A stretch of DNA of 64,000 nt from Buxus sempervirens (Eukaryota; Streptophyta; Magnoliopsida; Buxales; Buxaceae). The notes beneath the pieces are model-generated. The model was not told the DNA's origin. It saw only the letters and a list, made by a program, of their open reading frames with translations, and ran no database searches. Shown piece by piece: positions 33,147-45,650 of the stretch. Location of the stretch: the NCBI GenBank assembly GCA_947561395.2, contig OX387183.1:15923402-15987401 (forward strand). Reading direction: 5' to 3'. Position 1 is the first letter of the stretch. Every line of letters begins with the position of its first letter. The translations under genes and the position numbers were made by a program.

Positions 33147-34600
33147 ATGAATCCTACTGAAAACCAATCAATTGTGTCTCCCCAAGACTTTGCTTAGCTG
33201 CAAGTGCAAGTGTCCAGGCTTGCCAAGATGCTAGAGGCTTTGCTGGCTAACCAAGCCCAGCAAACCCAAGCTCAAAACCAGGCCTCATCTTCCCACCAAG
33301 CACCTCAACCTCAGACCAACACTCCATCACGAACTCAACCTATCCTTGAACCCATTCTGATTAGGGAGGAGATAGCTGAGTCAGATAAGGAAAAGGAGAA
33401 AGAGAAAATAAGGGAGGAGATAGAGAGGAAATTATTGGGCAAACTGGAAATGATCCAAGAAGAGCTAAAGGAGGTAAAGGGGGGTGAATTCTTTTGGAGG
33501 TACAAATTTTGAAGACCTGTGCCTATACCCTAACATGTGTTTATCGGCAAAGTTTAAGTGCCTAGATTTCGATAATATGATGGCAGTGGTTGCCCCATAA
33601 GCCATCTAAAGCTACATTGTGGGGCTTTATTCCAGTTTGGTCGGGATGACGGAATTCTGATCCAGCTCTTTCAAAGGAGCTTGACAGGGGCTGCTTTAAG
33701 GTGGTTTGCCACCCTGGACCATGGAAAAATCAGGAGGTGGAAAGATTTGGCTAATGCCTTTTTGGCACAATACCGCTTCAACTCTGAGATCGTACCAGAT
33801 CAATATGATATAATGAGAATGAGCAAAGGAAAAGAAGAATCGATGAGAAAATATACCAATAGATGAAGGGAGGCTGCTTCTCAAGTCAATCCACCTATGA
33901 TGGAGCTTGAAATGATCTCTACCTTTATAGGCACACTAGGGCAGCCTTTCATAATCATTTGGTGGGTCAAACTTCCACCAACTTTGCTATCTTGGTGCAA
34001 GTGGCCGACTAGATTGAAGATGGGATCAGATCCGCTAAAATAATAGACTACTTTGCAGGAGCAAATCAGTCAGGATACATCCACCTCCTTTGCACAGAAG
34101 AAGGGGAATGGAGTGAGAAAGAATGTAGAAAGAAAAGAAAGAGAAGTGAATATGGTGCAGCCTCCTCCTTCAAGAAAACATGTTCATATCAATGTCTCCA
34201 CCCCTTCACCCATGCCGGTCCAACAACCGCAAACCACCCATCAAGCTCCCATCAATATTAATGTTCCTCCACCAGCATAGTCAAATCAAAGAAAAGTTTT
34301 TACAAAAGAGGAGAGGGATGCATGGATCGCGTCTAGAAGGAACCGGGCTTTTACCCCCATTCCAATGATTCCTTCCCAATTACTGCCAACCTTGTTAAAA
34401 GTATGGTATATTACTTTGAGAGAACCAAATCCGAATTCATCTAAGGAAAAGAATTTTGATCCCTCTACCACTTGTGACTACCATATAGGTTCACTAGGAC
34501 ACCCTACAGATAAGTGCTAGCCATTAAAACACGCAATCCAGGATTTGATCGATCGGAGAACCCTATCTTTTAACATGGTTGCTCCCTCTCCATCTAGAAA
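33147..34600 (+). pseudogene. gag: Tat element 2: gag and zinc-knuckle-like region, broken
   Basis: The start ATG at 33147 follows a leader (ATTGCTCCCAAGCACATTAC) similar to that before gag of element 1. A TAG at 33195-33197 interrupts the first frame. A Gln/Ala-rich segment and a Lys/Glu-rich coiled-coil-like stretch (about 33360-33480) come first. The capsid-like domain follows (about 33600-33960) with QRSLTGAALRWFATLD and LAQYRFNSEI motifs and a TGA near 33864. The C-x2-H-x4-GH-x5-C motif (CDYHIGSLGHPTDKC, about 34472-34516) is followed by the DLIDRRTLSFN segment. It aligns domain by domain with element 1 at 8211-9700. Confidence 0.75.
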
Positions 34601-35440
34601 TGACATTGGTCAAAATCCTCTACCTCAGCATAATGGGGTAAACCCCTCCAATTTAGTGGGGGCCATCTCTTCTGGAATAAGGACCTTTGATCCCTTGCAA
34701 TTAATTGCTCCAATAGGGACTTCTTAAAGGTTCATTTTGATCAGGAAGAGGAGGAAGAGCAAGATAATGTCATTTCAGGAAGAAAAAGAAATGACTGTGC
34801 TACAAAGGACATTAATTCCTCTTTGAATCGGGTCACTTCTCTCATGGCCCAAATAAATACTTTCAAACCTCTCATTGTTATCAATTGCAATTCATCCACT
34901 CCTACTCCATCAAAACCTCCATTGGTCATTAATTATGACCCCGCCACTACTTTAATCACATCTTTTTCTTCATTATCACCTTCTAAGACAACCAATAAAT
35001 TGCCTCCCCTTGTCATTAATGCTTCTCATACCTTTGGCACCCCTATACATATCCCAGAAATCAAGCCCAAACTTTCTCCACTTGTGATCAATGTTCCCAA
35101 GCCAAGCTATTCAGAGTCTGTTGTGCCCGGGAATTATAGTGAAGGCTTTACAACTACAATTCCAGTGGTTAAGAGAGAGAACAAGGAAAAGGTGAACCTC
35201 ATGATGAGGTCAGGGAGATCTGTAAGAGAAGAAGAAAAAGGAAAGGAACAGGAAATTGAAAAGGAGAAGAGAGAAATAGAAGAGAAGAAAAGTTTAAAGG
35301 AAAGGCAAAAGTAGGGGAGGACACCCCCATGGTTTCTGATAATGAGGCGGTAGACCTTATTAGAATGATTAAAAAGGGTGAATTCAATATTGTTGATCAG
35401 TTAAACAAGGTTCCCGCCCAGATTTCAATACTGGGATTGC
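34601..35440 (+). pseudogene. Tat element 2: Pro/Thr/Ser-rich linker with PLVIN repeats
   Basis: The frame 34823-35314 encodes a low-complexity linker in which the pentapeptide PLVIN or a near variant (PLIVIN) recurs four times at irregular spacing, ending in a Lys/Glu-rich stretch. After a stop the frame resumes with QLNKVPAQISILGLLL (about 35398-35450), the conserved lead-in to the protease. No known domain is seen in the repeat part. Confidence 0.55.
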
Positions 35441-36223
35441 TACTTAATTTTGAAAAGCACAGGGAATCATTATTAAAGGTACTTTAGGGTGCACATGTGC
35501 CCAATAATATTGATCCAGACCAACTTGGGAAAATGGTTGGACAAATCTTATCTTACAATGTAATATCATTTTCAGAAAGTGAGATAAGCCCAGCCAGCTA
35601 CTATCATGTTGATCATTTGTACATAACTGTGCTTTGTAAAGGCAATATAGTTGCACGTGTTTTAATTGATAACGGGCCGGCATTAAATGTCTATCCATTA
35701 ATTACATTTGCCAAGCTTGGTATGGATCAATCCAAAATTAAGCAAAATAGAAGAATTATAAAGGCTTTTGATAGCTCCAAGACACACTTCCTAGGGGAGG
35801 TTGAATTTCTGGTCACTATTGGAGTGAATATTTTCAATATGACATTAGAGATGATAGATATTGCAGCAGCTTTCAATCTGCTCCTAGGTAGGCCGTGGAT
35901 ACACTCAGCTAAGGCAATACCATCTACCCTCCATCAAAGAGTGAAATATATAAGAGGGCGAAAGGTGATAATAGTCCTAGCTGAGAGTTTAATTCCTTTA
36001 TTCATATCACCTGATGCACCTTTCATAAATATTGATTTAACAGCCGACAAAATTAAATTCCATTCTTTTCAATTTGAAACTATCAACTTCATACCTGGGG
36101 GTATCAGGATAAGAAGGAGAAATTGACCAGTGCGGAAAGGTCGGTAGAAAGAGTGCTGAGAAAGTATGATTTTCACCTTGGGAAAGGTCTTGGGGTAAAT
36201 AAGCAAGGAAGGGTGGAGCCAAT
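35441..36223 (+). pseudogene. Tat element 2: protease and G-patch-like end, truncated
   Basis: The long frame 35497-36126 encodes ISPASYYHVDHLYITVLCK, then VLIDNGPALNVYP (active-site-like Asp-Asn-Gly) and AAAFNLLLGRPW, matching element 1 at 16080-16440. After a TGA (36124-36126) the sequence encodes LRKYDFHLGKGLGVNKQG (about 36155-36210), which resembles a G-patch. The element stops at 36223, where the minus-strand LTR T4 begins; reverse transcriptase, RNase H and integrase are missing. Confidence 0.72.
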
Positions 36224-36432
36224 TGTGCGTGCATCCGAATCACGGGAGTCGCACTTCTAGGATATGGCTGGGATCTCCTTGGGAATGGAAATGGGGAATT
36301 GGGGTCGCCACTGCCTAATGGGGTACAGGTAGATACCTGGATGCCTAGTTTTTGTCTATTAGGTGGTCTGTGGCTTGAGATTCTGTGTAAGCTCTCTGTT
36401 ATGGTCTGAGAAAGTCCGTAGACCCCCCGGTC

Positions 36433-39400
36433 TGTAAAACCCCGAATTTTCACATAATAAATAAATAAATAATAAATAAAGGAAATATGAGTTTAAGTCC
36501 TAGTTGAAATAAAAAATGAATCTTAGAGGGTAAGTAATTCAAATAAGTAGTAAGTTGTAAATAAAGAAGGAATCTTCCAGAAATTAACCAAAAAAGGTAA
36601 AAAGGGTATTTTTGGTAATTTTCAGAAAAGGGTAATTAATAAATAAAGCATTAAATAATAACTAGGAATAGAAAATAGAAGAAAATAATTTATTTAGACA
36701 AGTTAGAAATTAAAAGGAATTAATAAAAGCCCAAATGTGGAAAAAGGGTAATTAGAAGATTTCAAGTCTTAATTTGGAGAAAATAAGGTTTTAGGTGATA
36801 TTAAGGTTTAATTAATTATTATGCACGAAAATAGGTTGTAGGTAGGAGTTTAGATGATAAGAGATTTAATTAATAATGTTTTTGTAGAAAAATAAAAGGT
36901 GGAGAAAAAGTAGGAATTAATTAGAATGGGTTAGACTTTAACTAGACCTTGGTTGGGTTAAGCCCAAATTAAAGTAGCCTATTAGGGTTGGATTACGATT
37001 TCTAAAGCCTAATATAAATAGGAGATTGAGGTTAGACAAGAGAGAATTTTCGTGGGTTTATTATTGAGAGAAAAGAGGGAGAGAAAGGAAGAAGGCTGCT
37101 AATGGAGATGTCTGACCAGCCATCATCAAATCATGATCCGGGAAAATCCATACGGTGGATTGCCTTCAAATTTGGAGGTTTTGATCTTCACTGATAGAAC
37201 TACAATGTGTTCGGTGGAGATTGGAATTGGGAGACTCTAGCTTGGTGCGTTTAGGAGCAGAAGTAAAGTCCAGAATTAGAAGCTTCAATGGAAGAAGGAT
37301 TTTAGCGTATAAGGCAAGTAGTAACCCTTGGAAAACTAGAGGAACTGCATGATTTCGTTTTTTGTGATTTCATATGGTTTGAATGGATTAGTCGGAACTG
37401 TATTTACATAGAATCAAAGTGTTTATATTTTAGTGATTCGTATTCTTGAAGGATTTGTTAAAAGTAAAGAAGAAAACTTGGTTTGATTATGCAAATAATC
37501 GTAGGATGGTATTTAATTAATAAGAATTAATCTAGAGGGCTTTAAATATGTTTTAGAATGTTAGTAGATTAATTTAGACCAAGGAAACATATAGCAAAAT
37601 CCTAAAATCCGAACTTCGTAAATCTGGAAATTTACTGTTTAAATTTGTACGAGCACCTAGGATTGCCCAGGATCGCCTAGTCCTGTAGAGGTCGGCGCTC
37701 TATGCAGAATTTGTAAATTTTAGTGATTTTTGTAATACGAATAAATATCCAATAATTTTTCTAATAAGTAAAGCATACTAGCATCTTTATAAATACCTAA
37801 TTAAAGTATAAAAATTTATAAAATTATATTTTGAAAATAACCAAGTAATTGGAGGTCCTAAGGGTAGGATAGGATATAAAAGGGACTAATTTGAAGGTAA
37901 ACATTGGAAATGATACTAGCTTGTATTTATGGATTAAAAGCATCTTCTAAACTTGATTTTAGATCTATAGGACATGCTGGAGAATAAAAATACAGAAAAT
38001 TTAAATAGAAACTATCTTAGGTGTTAAGATGGGAAATTGGATTCTAATAACGGGATTAATAAGGAAAACTCTAAGTTAGACTTGAATTACTTCTAGTTTG
38101 TACTTTAAACATGAATATTAGTTTCTATAATTGCATAAACTCAGATTTTATCAGATTTATAATACATGAATTTTATTTCGAATATAATTGAGAAATTGCA
38201 TATGTTATTCTGAAAAAGGTTTTATTTGGATTATTAAGAATTGAATCATGGTTTCCTCTTGGAATTGAATATTTTGATATGGATTGGTATGTGGTAGGAT
38301 GTTATTCATTTTTCTTTTACGGTTGAGTGGTACGGCTTCTGTGGTTGAGTTGATACTAACTTTTACGGCAGAGATGGGTAATCCTCTGTGTAGAGATGTG
38401 TAATCCTTTACGGGTAAAAGTGTGTATGCCTCCTACAATAGCATGTCCTCCCGTATGTGGTTTTATCGTAGATTGTGTCAGTGAGCTTAACTATATATAG
38501 ATCCATAGTTTTGGCTGGTTATCTAAGTGGTATTTAGTTTGGGTTGAGTTACTCCTATATGCGAGCGCACTTCCCTTGCAAGTTAGTTTGCTATGGGAAG
38601 GTCCTATGTCTGGAGGGACACCCCAGTGCGCCGCTGGTGATTCCCTGTACATTTGGATAAGCGACCATCTCCATGTATTGATTCTGGTGCTGCATGCTGG
38701 TAGTACATGCCAACTCTGTTGAGTTCGTGTGCAATAAGTCGGTGACTACGGCTCTTGTCTATAGCTACGCTGCATGGGGCTTGAGTATCATTAAGTAGCA
38801 CTGCCCCTAAGCCGCACGGTGATATAGCAGTTAGTTGAGTGTCATCTCAAATACTTATCATCTTTGTAAGTCCTACAATGGCACTTGTTTTATCGCTTTC
38901 ATTGGTTTTACCTCGATAACATCTAATTGTTGGTATTTATACATGATTATCTATTTTATCGTTTTATTTGGAATTGCTATGGATAACTTGGATTTCTCGT
39001 CTTATCGTTGATTAATCGAATACCTCATGACTATTTGCTTACATTGGATTATTTCTAATTGCATGCACCTGCTACTTGATGAAATGTAAATCTCACTCCG
39101 TTTTCCCCTATTTTTCAAGTTGCTTGGAGAGATCGTGCAGATGGAGTTTATTTGATGGGTAGAATTGTAATCGATATAAATGTTCACATGTTGATTAGAT
39201 AAACTTTATTGTAAACTGAATTGATTAAATAAAATAAAGAATTGTTTTTATTGGCCACCAGAACTCTGATGTAATTAATTAGTCTTAAATCTATTGTGAA
39301 TCTTAGTTGTATCTGACCCAGCTTCGTGGTAACACCTCGAGTTTGGTTGTTGAACCAAACTTGGGTTGTTACAGTAGCGAACCGGGTTCGGGTTGGGTGC

Positions 39401-39433
39401 CGGTTTGCACTGACCCGGGTTCGGGGCGTTACA
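36433..39433 (+). mobile_element. Solo LTR D3 (Tekay/Del-like), inserted in LTR T4
   Basis: This 3001-bp segment begins TGTAAAACCCCGAA and ends GGGGCGTTACA. The 5-bp target duplication CGGTC is at 36428-36432 and 39434-39438. It shares the end motifs and the block around 38470-38890 with D1 and D2. A TATA-like TATAAATA is at 37014-37021. A short CpG-bearing segment with GGATCGCC and GGTCGGCGC lies at about 37660-37705. No internal coding region is present. Confidence 0.92.
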
Positions 39434-39903
39434 CGGTCCGCCTCGTCAGGTGACGAGTCCCATGGGTTATCCTTGGTTAAGCTTGATTTGAGTCAACTCA
39501 CCCGTTCCTAATCCTACATGCTCATTTGATTGAGTCTTGGTGGGACCACAAGTGTGGTGTAGGTCCCTTTATTTTGATTTTTATCTTTTATAACCCAAGT
39601 GATCTGGTTCTGATGTGTGGGCCTCATCAAAAGGCCCATGGGATGCCAAGTTAGACCGGGAGATGGTTTAAATCCCAATTAGGGTTGCTACATAGGGTAG
39701 CACCCTTTCTGGTTCAAGGTTGATTGGTTGGAATGGATAGGCCCTGTTGGAATGCCCATGAATACTCAATTTGGGCCCATTGGGCCCAACGCCCAATTTG
39801 GGTTCCGGGTTGACCCAAAATCTTATTGTATTTGCTTGGTTCAATTGGAAAGAGTTCAAAATAATCAAGGAAAGCAAAATTTTGCATTTTTGGGGTTTTC
39901 TGG

Positions 39904-40008
39904 GTGTATCCAAAATTATATTTCGGATACACTGAAAATATATGTATCTGAAATATAATTTCAGATGCATAAGAAAACGGATGCATCCGAAATATAATTT
40001 CGGATACA
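39904..40008. repeat. Inverted-repeat cluster in LTR T4
   Basis: Three hairpins: GTGTATCC 39904-39911 with 39925-39932; TATCTGAAAT 39945-39954 with its near complement ending at about 39969; and ATGCATCCGAAAT (39981-39993) with 39996-40008. The arms are nearly identical to those upstream of the DUF7745 gene (3925-4112), although the host sequence differs. Confidence 0.7.
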
Positions 40009-41366
40009 TAAGAAAACATGCTTGACCGACCTATGTTTTCGATCAAGCTTATAAAAACTTTTTTTTTTTTTTTTTTTGCAACTTTTCACTGGGGCTTGGG
40101 TTCCATGGTCTCTTGGGTGGACCAGGGACTATGTGGGCCCCTGTACAGGCCCAAAATGGTTTGGGGAAGAGGATTTCAAGCCAATTAACTAATGACTTTT
40201 GATTTTAAGACAAAATAAATGGGAAACAAGACTTGGGGTCTTGTTCTTCCATCCATGAGTGGAAACCCATGTGTTTTAAGGAGACCATGCATATCTCCTT
40301 GCTTTGAGTAGGGAATGCTCGTTTTCTCCATGAGGGGAGAAAGATGAGGAATCCGAAAGGTCCTTTCCCTAAGTCTCCGGGCACATCATGGAAGATACTC
40401 ATGCAATAACACAGCCAAGCAAGCATTAAGGAGGCAAAAAGTGTAACATAAGATGCTTTAAAGAGAGTACTTGTGGGTGGGTGCAAACATGGAGTGTGCA
40501 TGCTAGAAAATGAGGACCACCTAGAATAAAAGAAATTAGACAAACATTCTTTGAGTGTTAAAGGGCAAGGTGGGTCATGCTTGAGACTCATGGAAGCATG
40601 AATCATGACCTATAAAGGGGAAACTAGGCATGCTCTCAATCCAATAAGGTGATGCATACACCATGATTTAAAGGGTGCTAAGAAGGACTAAATAGCAAAG
40701 CTTACAAAGAAAGGAGAATGGGGGGATCAAGGGATACATTGGACATGAAGAGAAGGGGGGAGAACATGCTCTCCCTTCATTCAATGAAATAAAATGAACC
40801 TAACATATGGGGAACATACCTTCAAATGAAATACTAAATGGCAATACTAAGACACCTCATCCTCTCATTTTCGGGTTTAGGTTTCTCTTTATCATGGGAG
40901 TTCCATTAACATGGAGAAGAAGAAAGAGAGATGAAGAGAAAATGGAAGCGAACATGATAAATATGGGAGGAAACAGCACATAAAGAAGGCATGCTCACAT
41001 CAACTTCAAGTTTATATTTGTTACATAAAAGAAGCTTAGGAAGCTTACCTTGGGGTTATTAAACGTCTTGGGTGTGTGTAGGAGCCTTCTTGAAGTTGGG
41101 ACAGTAGCTAGAGCTCCTCCTCTGGAGCTTCCAAGGTTCTTCCCAAGCTCCTTCTTGGTTCAAGATTGAAGGAGAAAAGAGTAGGAACGGATTTTGGGAG
41201 GGTTTAGGTGAAGCTTGGGGTGTGAGGATTGGTGAGAAGGGTTCAAGAGGATGTTTCTAGAGGGGGTTTAGAGAGAGCTTTTGGGGGAGAAGGGTTGGAG
41301 AGTTGGGGAGGGGTTCTGGAGGATTGGAGAGTTGGAGACTTGGGGTTAGAGCACCCCTCCCTTCCC

Positions 41367-41530
41367 TTTTATAGAGGGGGTTACTTAATGGTTAAGAAAC
41401 ACTTTTTTGTTATTATTTTGTTTACTTAGTGGTTAAGAATCACTTTTTTATTATTACTTTTGTTTGCTTAGTGGTTAAGGAAAGAACATGTGGTTGAGGA
41501 GATAGGGTAGGTTACTTAGTGGTTAAGGAA
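41367..41530 (-). promoter_or_regulatory. TATA box of LTR T4 and upstream direct repeats
   Basis: On the minus strand TATAAAA lies at 41373-41367 within CCCCCTCTATAAAAGGG. Immediately upstream (higher coordinates) are four direct copies of TTACTTAGTGGTTAAGAA or a close variant, at 41381, 41422, 41464 and 41512. Where T1, T2 and T3 have hairpin clusters, T4 has these direct repeats. Confidence 0.6.
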
Positions 41531-42064
41531 GAAAGATGTGGTGTAGGTGACGACATGTGGCGCAGTTTGCCACGCGGGCAGCTTATCTACATTTTTGCCC
41601 TAGGGCTAGAATTGCTCGCAAATTCTTCACCTGGACCCCGATTCTGGCAAACTCAGTTGAGTTGGAACAGAGTCGGCATTTTCTATCCACTGGGACAAGG
41701 TGAGGCAGCTAATTCAACTTTTGAACAAAAAGTCGAAACCGCCCCCAGAATTTTAAACTGCTCATATCTTCCTGATCCATACCCCGGTTCTAATACGCTT
41801 GATTGTGTCGGAACCGCGTCGGAATATCACATCCTTCGGGTTAGGGATGGCAATTAATCTGGATTTGAGCAAAAAGTCAATTGCTGCTCCCCCGAGGTTT
41901 GATCTGCCCATAACTTCTTCGTCTAGGCCCAGATTCTGGCAAACTTGATTGTGCTGGAACTATGTCAAGATTTCCCATACATTGCAACAAAGTATGGCAG
42001 TCTATCTAGGTTTGGGCAGAAAGTCAATTTCTACTCCCTAGGGTTTGACCGGCTCATAACTGTA

Positions 42065-42687
42065 AGCCCAGTTATCCTACTTTCAATTTTTGAAAATTTT
42101 GAGCTTATATAATACCATTTCTTTCATAAACTTAGCCTAGCTTTTGTTTCGTCCTATTTTTAAGCCCTTCGTGATCTTAATGTACTATCTCAATCTTCAG
42201 AGAAGGATTGGTGATGACGGAATGAATAAGTTAGCCCTAGTGAAAACCGTAATTGGTGCTAGGGACAATATTGGCAAGAGAAAAATTGAAATGAAGAAAA
42301 AAATAGTAGAAAAGGAGAAAAAAGAATCAAAACGATTGAGTTGATCATGTTATCCAAGCTTTAAGTGAAATCACCATAAGTATTGAAGACTAAGCAGATT
42401 GGTGGCAACGAAATCAATTTTGGAAGAAAAGGCATTTGGTGATGACTCTAAAGGTCCTAAGATTGATAGATATGATCTTCCCCTATTACTTGAAATATCA
42501 TTTTCATTTTTCAATTTGATTTTAATTCCTTTAATTATATGCGATTAAGTGCTTTAGACCAATTTTAAAAAATATATATATAATACATAAAAAGGAAAAT
42601 TATATTTTGGCCAGAGATAAGAAATCAATGACGTACTTTTCCTAAAACTTTTATTTTACAAGCATGTGAGAATTCTGAGGCCAATAG
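42065..42687. other. Unrecognised AT-rich segment between LTR T4 and the LINE
   Basis: There is no recognisable domain. A short plus-strand frame (42144-42344) ends in a Lys/Glu-rich stretch and is followed by other short fragments, but nothing matches a known family by eye. It could be a remnant of the insertion target or of another element. Confidence 0.3.
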
Positions 42688-42802
42688 TTTTTTTTTAAAA
42701 AAAACCCACTAAGGCAGGAAAAAACTTAGTGGCATTCCAGCGGAGGGAGCAGAGTTGAGGCAGACCTTGACCTGTAGATTAGAATCAATTAATTCAAGTA
42801 CA

Positions 42803-44213
42803 TCAAGCTAGGGGGGACATAAAAACCTTACCCCTTAAAAAAAATCTAATAACAATGCAAGACAAGCCACCCTCCCTAATACTGTAAATTCCTGTTCTAT
42901 CATGAAAAAGGGCAACTTTAACAGTAGCAGGAAGATAAGACTCAAGAAAGTAAGAATTAAAATCCATCACACTACAACCTTCATTGGCAAGAGCATCAGC
43001 CACGATATTGGTTTCTCTATAAACATGCTGAATTCTTCTATCATATTGAGCAATTCTTGAAAGGATTTCCTTCCACCAAAATAAACTTGTCCAAGGAATG
43101 GAAGCACCTTTATTAATTGCATCTACAAGAACTTGAGAATCTATTTCAATGATGAAATTCTGTAGTCCCTCATTATCTGCCAAGCGGAGCCCATCTCTTA
43201 AAGCAAGAACTTCAGCACTAGTATTAGTTCTGATCCCGTAGTTAGCTGAAAAACCCATGGTGAAATTCCCCTTATCATCTCTAAAAATTCCTCCCCCTCC
43301 ACTTAATCCCGGATTGCCTTTAGAAGAACCATCAACATCAAGAAAAAGAGAGCTTGATCGTGGCCTTTTCCATTTGACAAATTTTGAATGGGAAGTGCTA
43401 ATTTGAGGACAAAAGATGTGGAGAGATTCAAGCACAATACCAATATAGTGGGAGCAAGATACCTTTGGAGAAGTGAGGTATGCAGCCTCACTCAGCCGTT
43501 GAGTAATGGCAAATATAATTTTCCCAGCATTCATATCTTCATTTTCAAACCTGCTTTTGCATCGAGATACCCAAATTTCCCAAATAACAAATTGAGGCAA
43601 AGTATACAGAAGTAGACCCATCTGATCCTTTACCTTGTGGATACTAAACCAGTAGAAAAATCTGCTGTAAATATCATGTAAATGGTGAAATTGAATTCTG
43701 AATTTCTCAGCAAAATGTCTCCAAACTCTTTGGGCTACCTCCCCAAAAGAAAACAAATGATCAACATTCTCCTCTTTTGCATTCGTGCAACAGCTACACT
43801 TAGAGCATAGCGGTATACCCATCCTTTTAATCTTGTCATCTGTTGGAGTTGCCCCCTTGAATAATTTCCAGGTATGAATGATGATTTTTGATGGGATATA
43901 TTGAAGCCATATTTGTTTTAAACATGAGATTGGGGCAGCATGCCTAATCTGCTACCAAGCAGATATGACCGAAAAAGGACCTTTAGAAGAAGGAAGCCAT
44001 ATAGGCTGATCTTGAAAGGCACTTAATTGTGGACAAATATCTTCAATGGATCTGCAAATTTCCATTGGAAGAAGGGGATATATCACCTGCAAAATCCATG
44101 TATTATTGGCAATAACATCGGCCACTGTTAAATGCGGATTACTAATTTCATTCACATAATCCACAAGCACACCATGTGGAGACCAATTATCAAACCAGAA
44201 GTTTATATTGCCC
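42803..44213 (-). pseudogene. LINE C-terminal part: zf-RVT-like region and RNase H
   Basis: The first part (44213 to about 43750) encodes a segment ending in CxxC...CTNAKEENVDHLF, the Cys/His pattern seen after the reverse transcriptase in plant LINEs; a stop at about 43952 breaks it. The frame 43822-42803 then contains an RNase H domain (about 43350-42950) with DVDGSSKGNPG, EVLALRDGL, EIDSQVLVDA and ADALAN, so all four acidic positions are present. RNase H at the C-terminus is typical of plant L1 elements. Confidence 0.85.
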
Positions 44214-45385
44214 TTTTCTGTAACGCCCCGGATCCGTGTTGTTCAATAAAGGTATAACACGTCTCACGGAGTGTTAGGTAAGGATCTTAAATAATTGTGA
44301 CCGCTGGATAATCACCTAAACCAAACCATATCAGAGTGCACAACCATTTATTATCTAAGAATTCAATATTCAGCTTTATTAAAATCAAATGATTCAACCT
44401 CAAAACTACTTTATTACACTTCCAAAATTTAAATAAATCAAAGGTCCAGTTCAAAATAACCTACGGGTCTATGGAATATAATAGTAATCTTCCTCCTTAT
44501 ATGTCTCAGTCGGATCTACCCTAGTAGTCGCCTCACCTCAAGTATCTAAAAACAAAACAAAAACAAAAGAGTGAGATATGAATATCTCAGCGAGTAGCAT
44601 ATGCATGCAGAAATAGTTAACAACAGTTCAAATTATGCATCGATAATTAACCAGTACGATTAAAACAACCAAGACAATTTCCAAGTTTAAATCCAAAACC
44701 AACATTATTATCAAATCATATTTCAGTACAATACCGGCAACACATCGAATGGTCAATGTCATGACTATTGTTAAGTTGATTAATTAACATGCCAAGGAGA
44801 CATCTATAAGCACCTTATTTTTGCACCCTTGAAAGTACTGAAAATGAAAACCCTAGCAGAAGAGTCAAACCCTGAGGGGTCGAAATTTGACCTTTTGATC
44901 AAGTGAAAATTGGCCACTTCACTTTATCTCAATGGATAGAGAATCTCGACACGGTTCCAATGCAACTGAGTTTGCTGGAATCGGAGTCCGGATAAAGGTT
45001 CTGTGGGCCGGTCAAACTTGAGGGTGAGCCGAAATTTGACTTTTTTTCGAACCCCGAGCCAGGTTCTTAGCTCTATATCATTGGATAGAGGGCTCCGATA
45101 TAAGTCCAACGCAACTGAGTTTGCTCAAATCGGAGTTCGGATGAAGGAGATATGAGCTGTCGAAGTTCCGAGCAGTAAAACCCAGAAAGCTGCACACGTG
45201 GCAAAAAGCCGCACACGTGGCGAGTAGCACAAGAAAATATCTCGAGGGGCAATCCGTAAATATCCAAACATGCAAAATATCCCAGGGTTTAAAGCAAAAT
45301 TTCGCAGGGGCAATCCGTAGATATCCAAAAGTGTCAAATCGGTCGAATCGGTCAAGTCGAGGGGCAAATCCGTAATTTTTTTATT

Positions 45386-45650
45386 TGTATCCGACTGAAT
45401 ATATCGGATACACATAGGTCTATGTATAACCGGCATCAAATGTTGGATACAAAGATTTTCTCGGCGAGAGTTGCGCCGATTCCCCGACAAATTCACGGCG
45501 GCATTTAATTTTCGAAATGATTGTGTTTGTATCTGATATAATATGCCGGATACAAAGGAAGTGCAATGTATCCGACATAATATGCCGAATACAAAGGAAG
45601 TGTAGTGTATCCGACATTAAATGCCGGATATAAAAATGTTTCTATAAAAA
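45386..45650 (+). promoter_or_regulatory. Hairpin cluster and TATA box of LTR T3
   Basis: TGTATCCGA 45386-45394 pairs with 45404-45412, TTTGTATC 45526-45533 with 45549-45556, TGTAT 45567-45571 with 45589-45593, and TATCCG 45608-45613 with 45625-45630. CTATAAAAA follows at 45642-45650. The cluster has the same position relative to the TATA box as in T1. Confidence 0.7.

Larger units (their letters stand above)
36224..42064 (-). mobile_element. Tat-type LTR T4 on the minus strand, 5' end truncated, split by D3
   Basis: On the minus strand the LTR ends GGATGCACGCACA at 36224. About 75 bases inward it has GGCAGTGGCGACCCC, matching the same position in T3. Removing D3 leaves about 2.84 kb. Tandem units with AGATTCTGGCAAACTTGATTG-like text (about 41620-42060) correspond to the ATCGGAGTCCGG units of T1. 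Compared with T1, roughly the first 195 bases of the LTR are missing at 42064, so no target duplication can be checked. Confidence 0.7.

Noticed and set aside
36285..36310. Primer-binding site at TGGCGACC (minus strand) as the end of LTR T4
   Set aside because: The solo LTR T3 with its ACATC duplication shows that this motif lies about 70 bases inside the LTR, so it is not the priming site.
40205..40606. 133-codon minus-strand frame in LTR T4
   Set aside because: It lies inside an LTR, has no recognisable motif and no counterpart in T1 or T3, so it is most likely chance.
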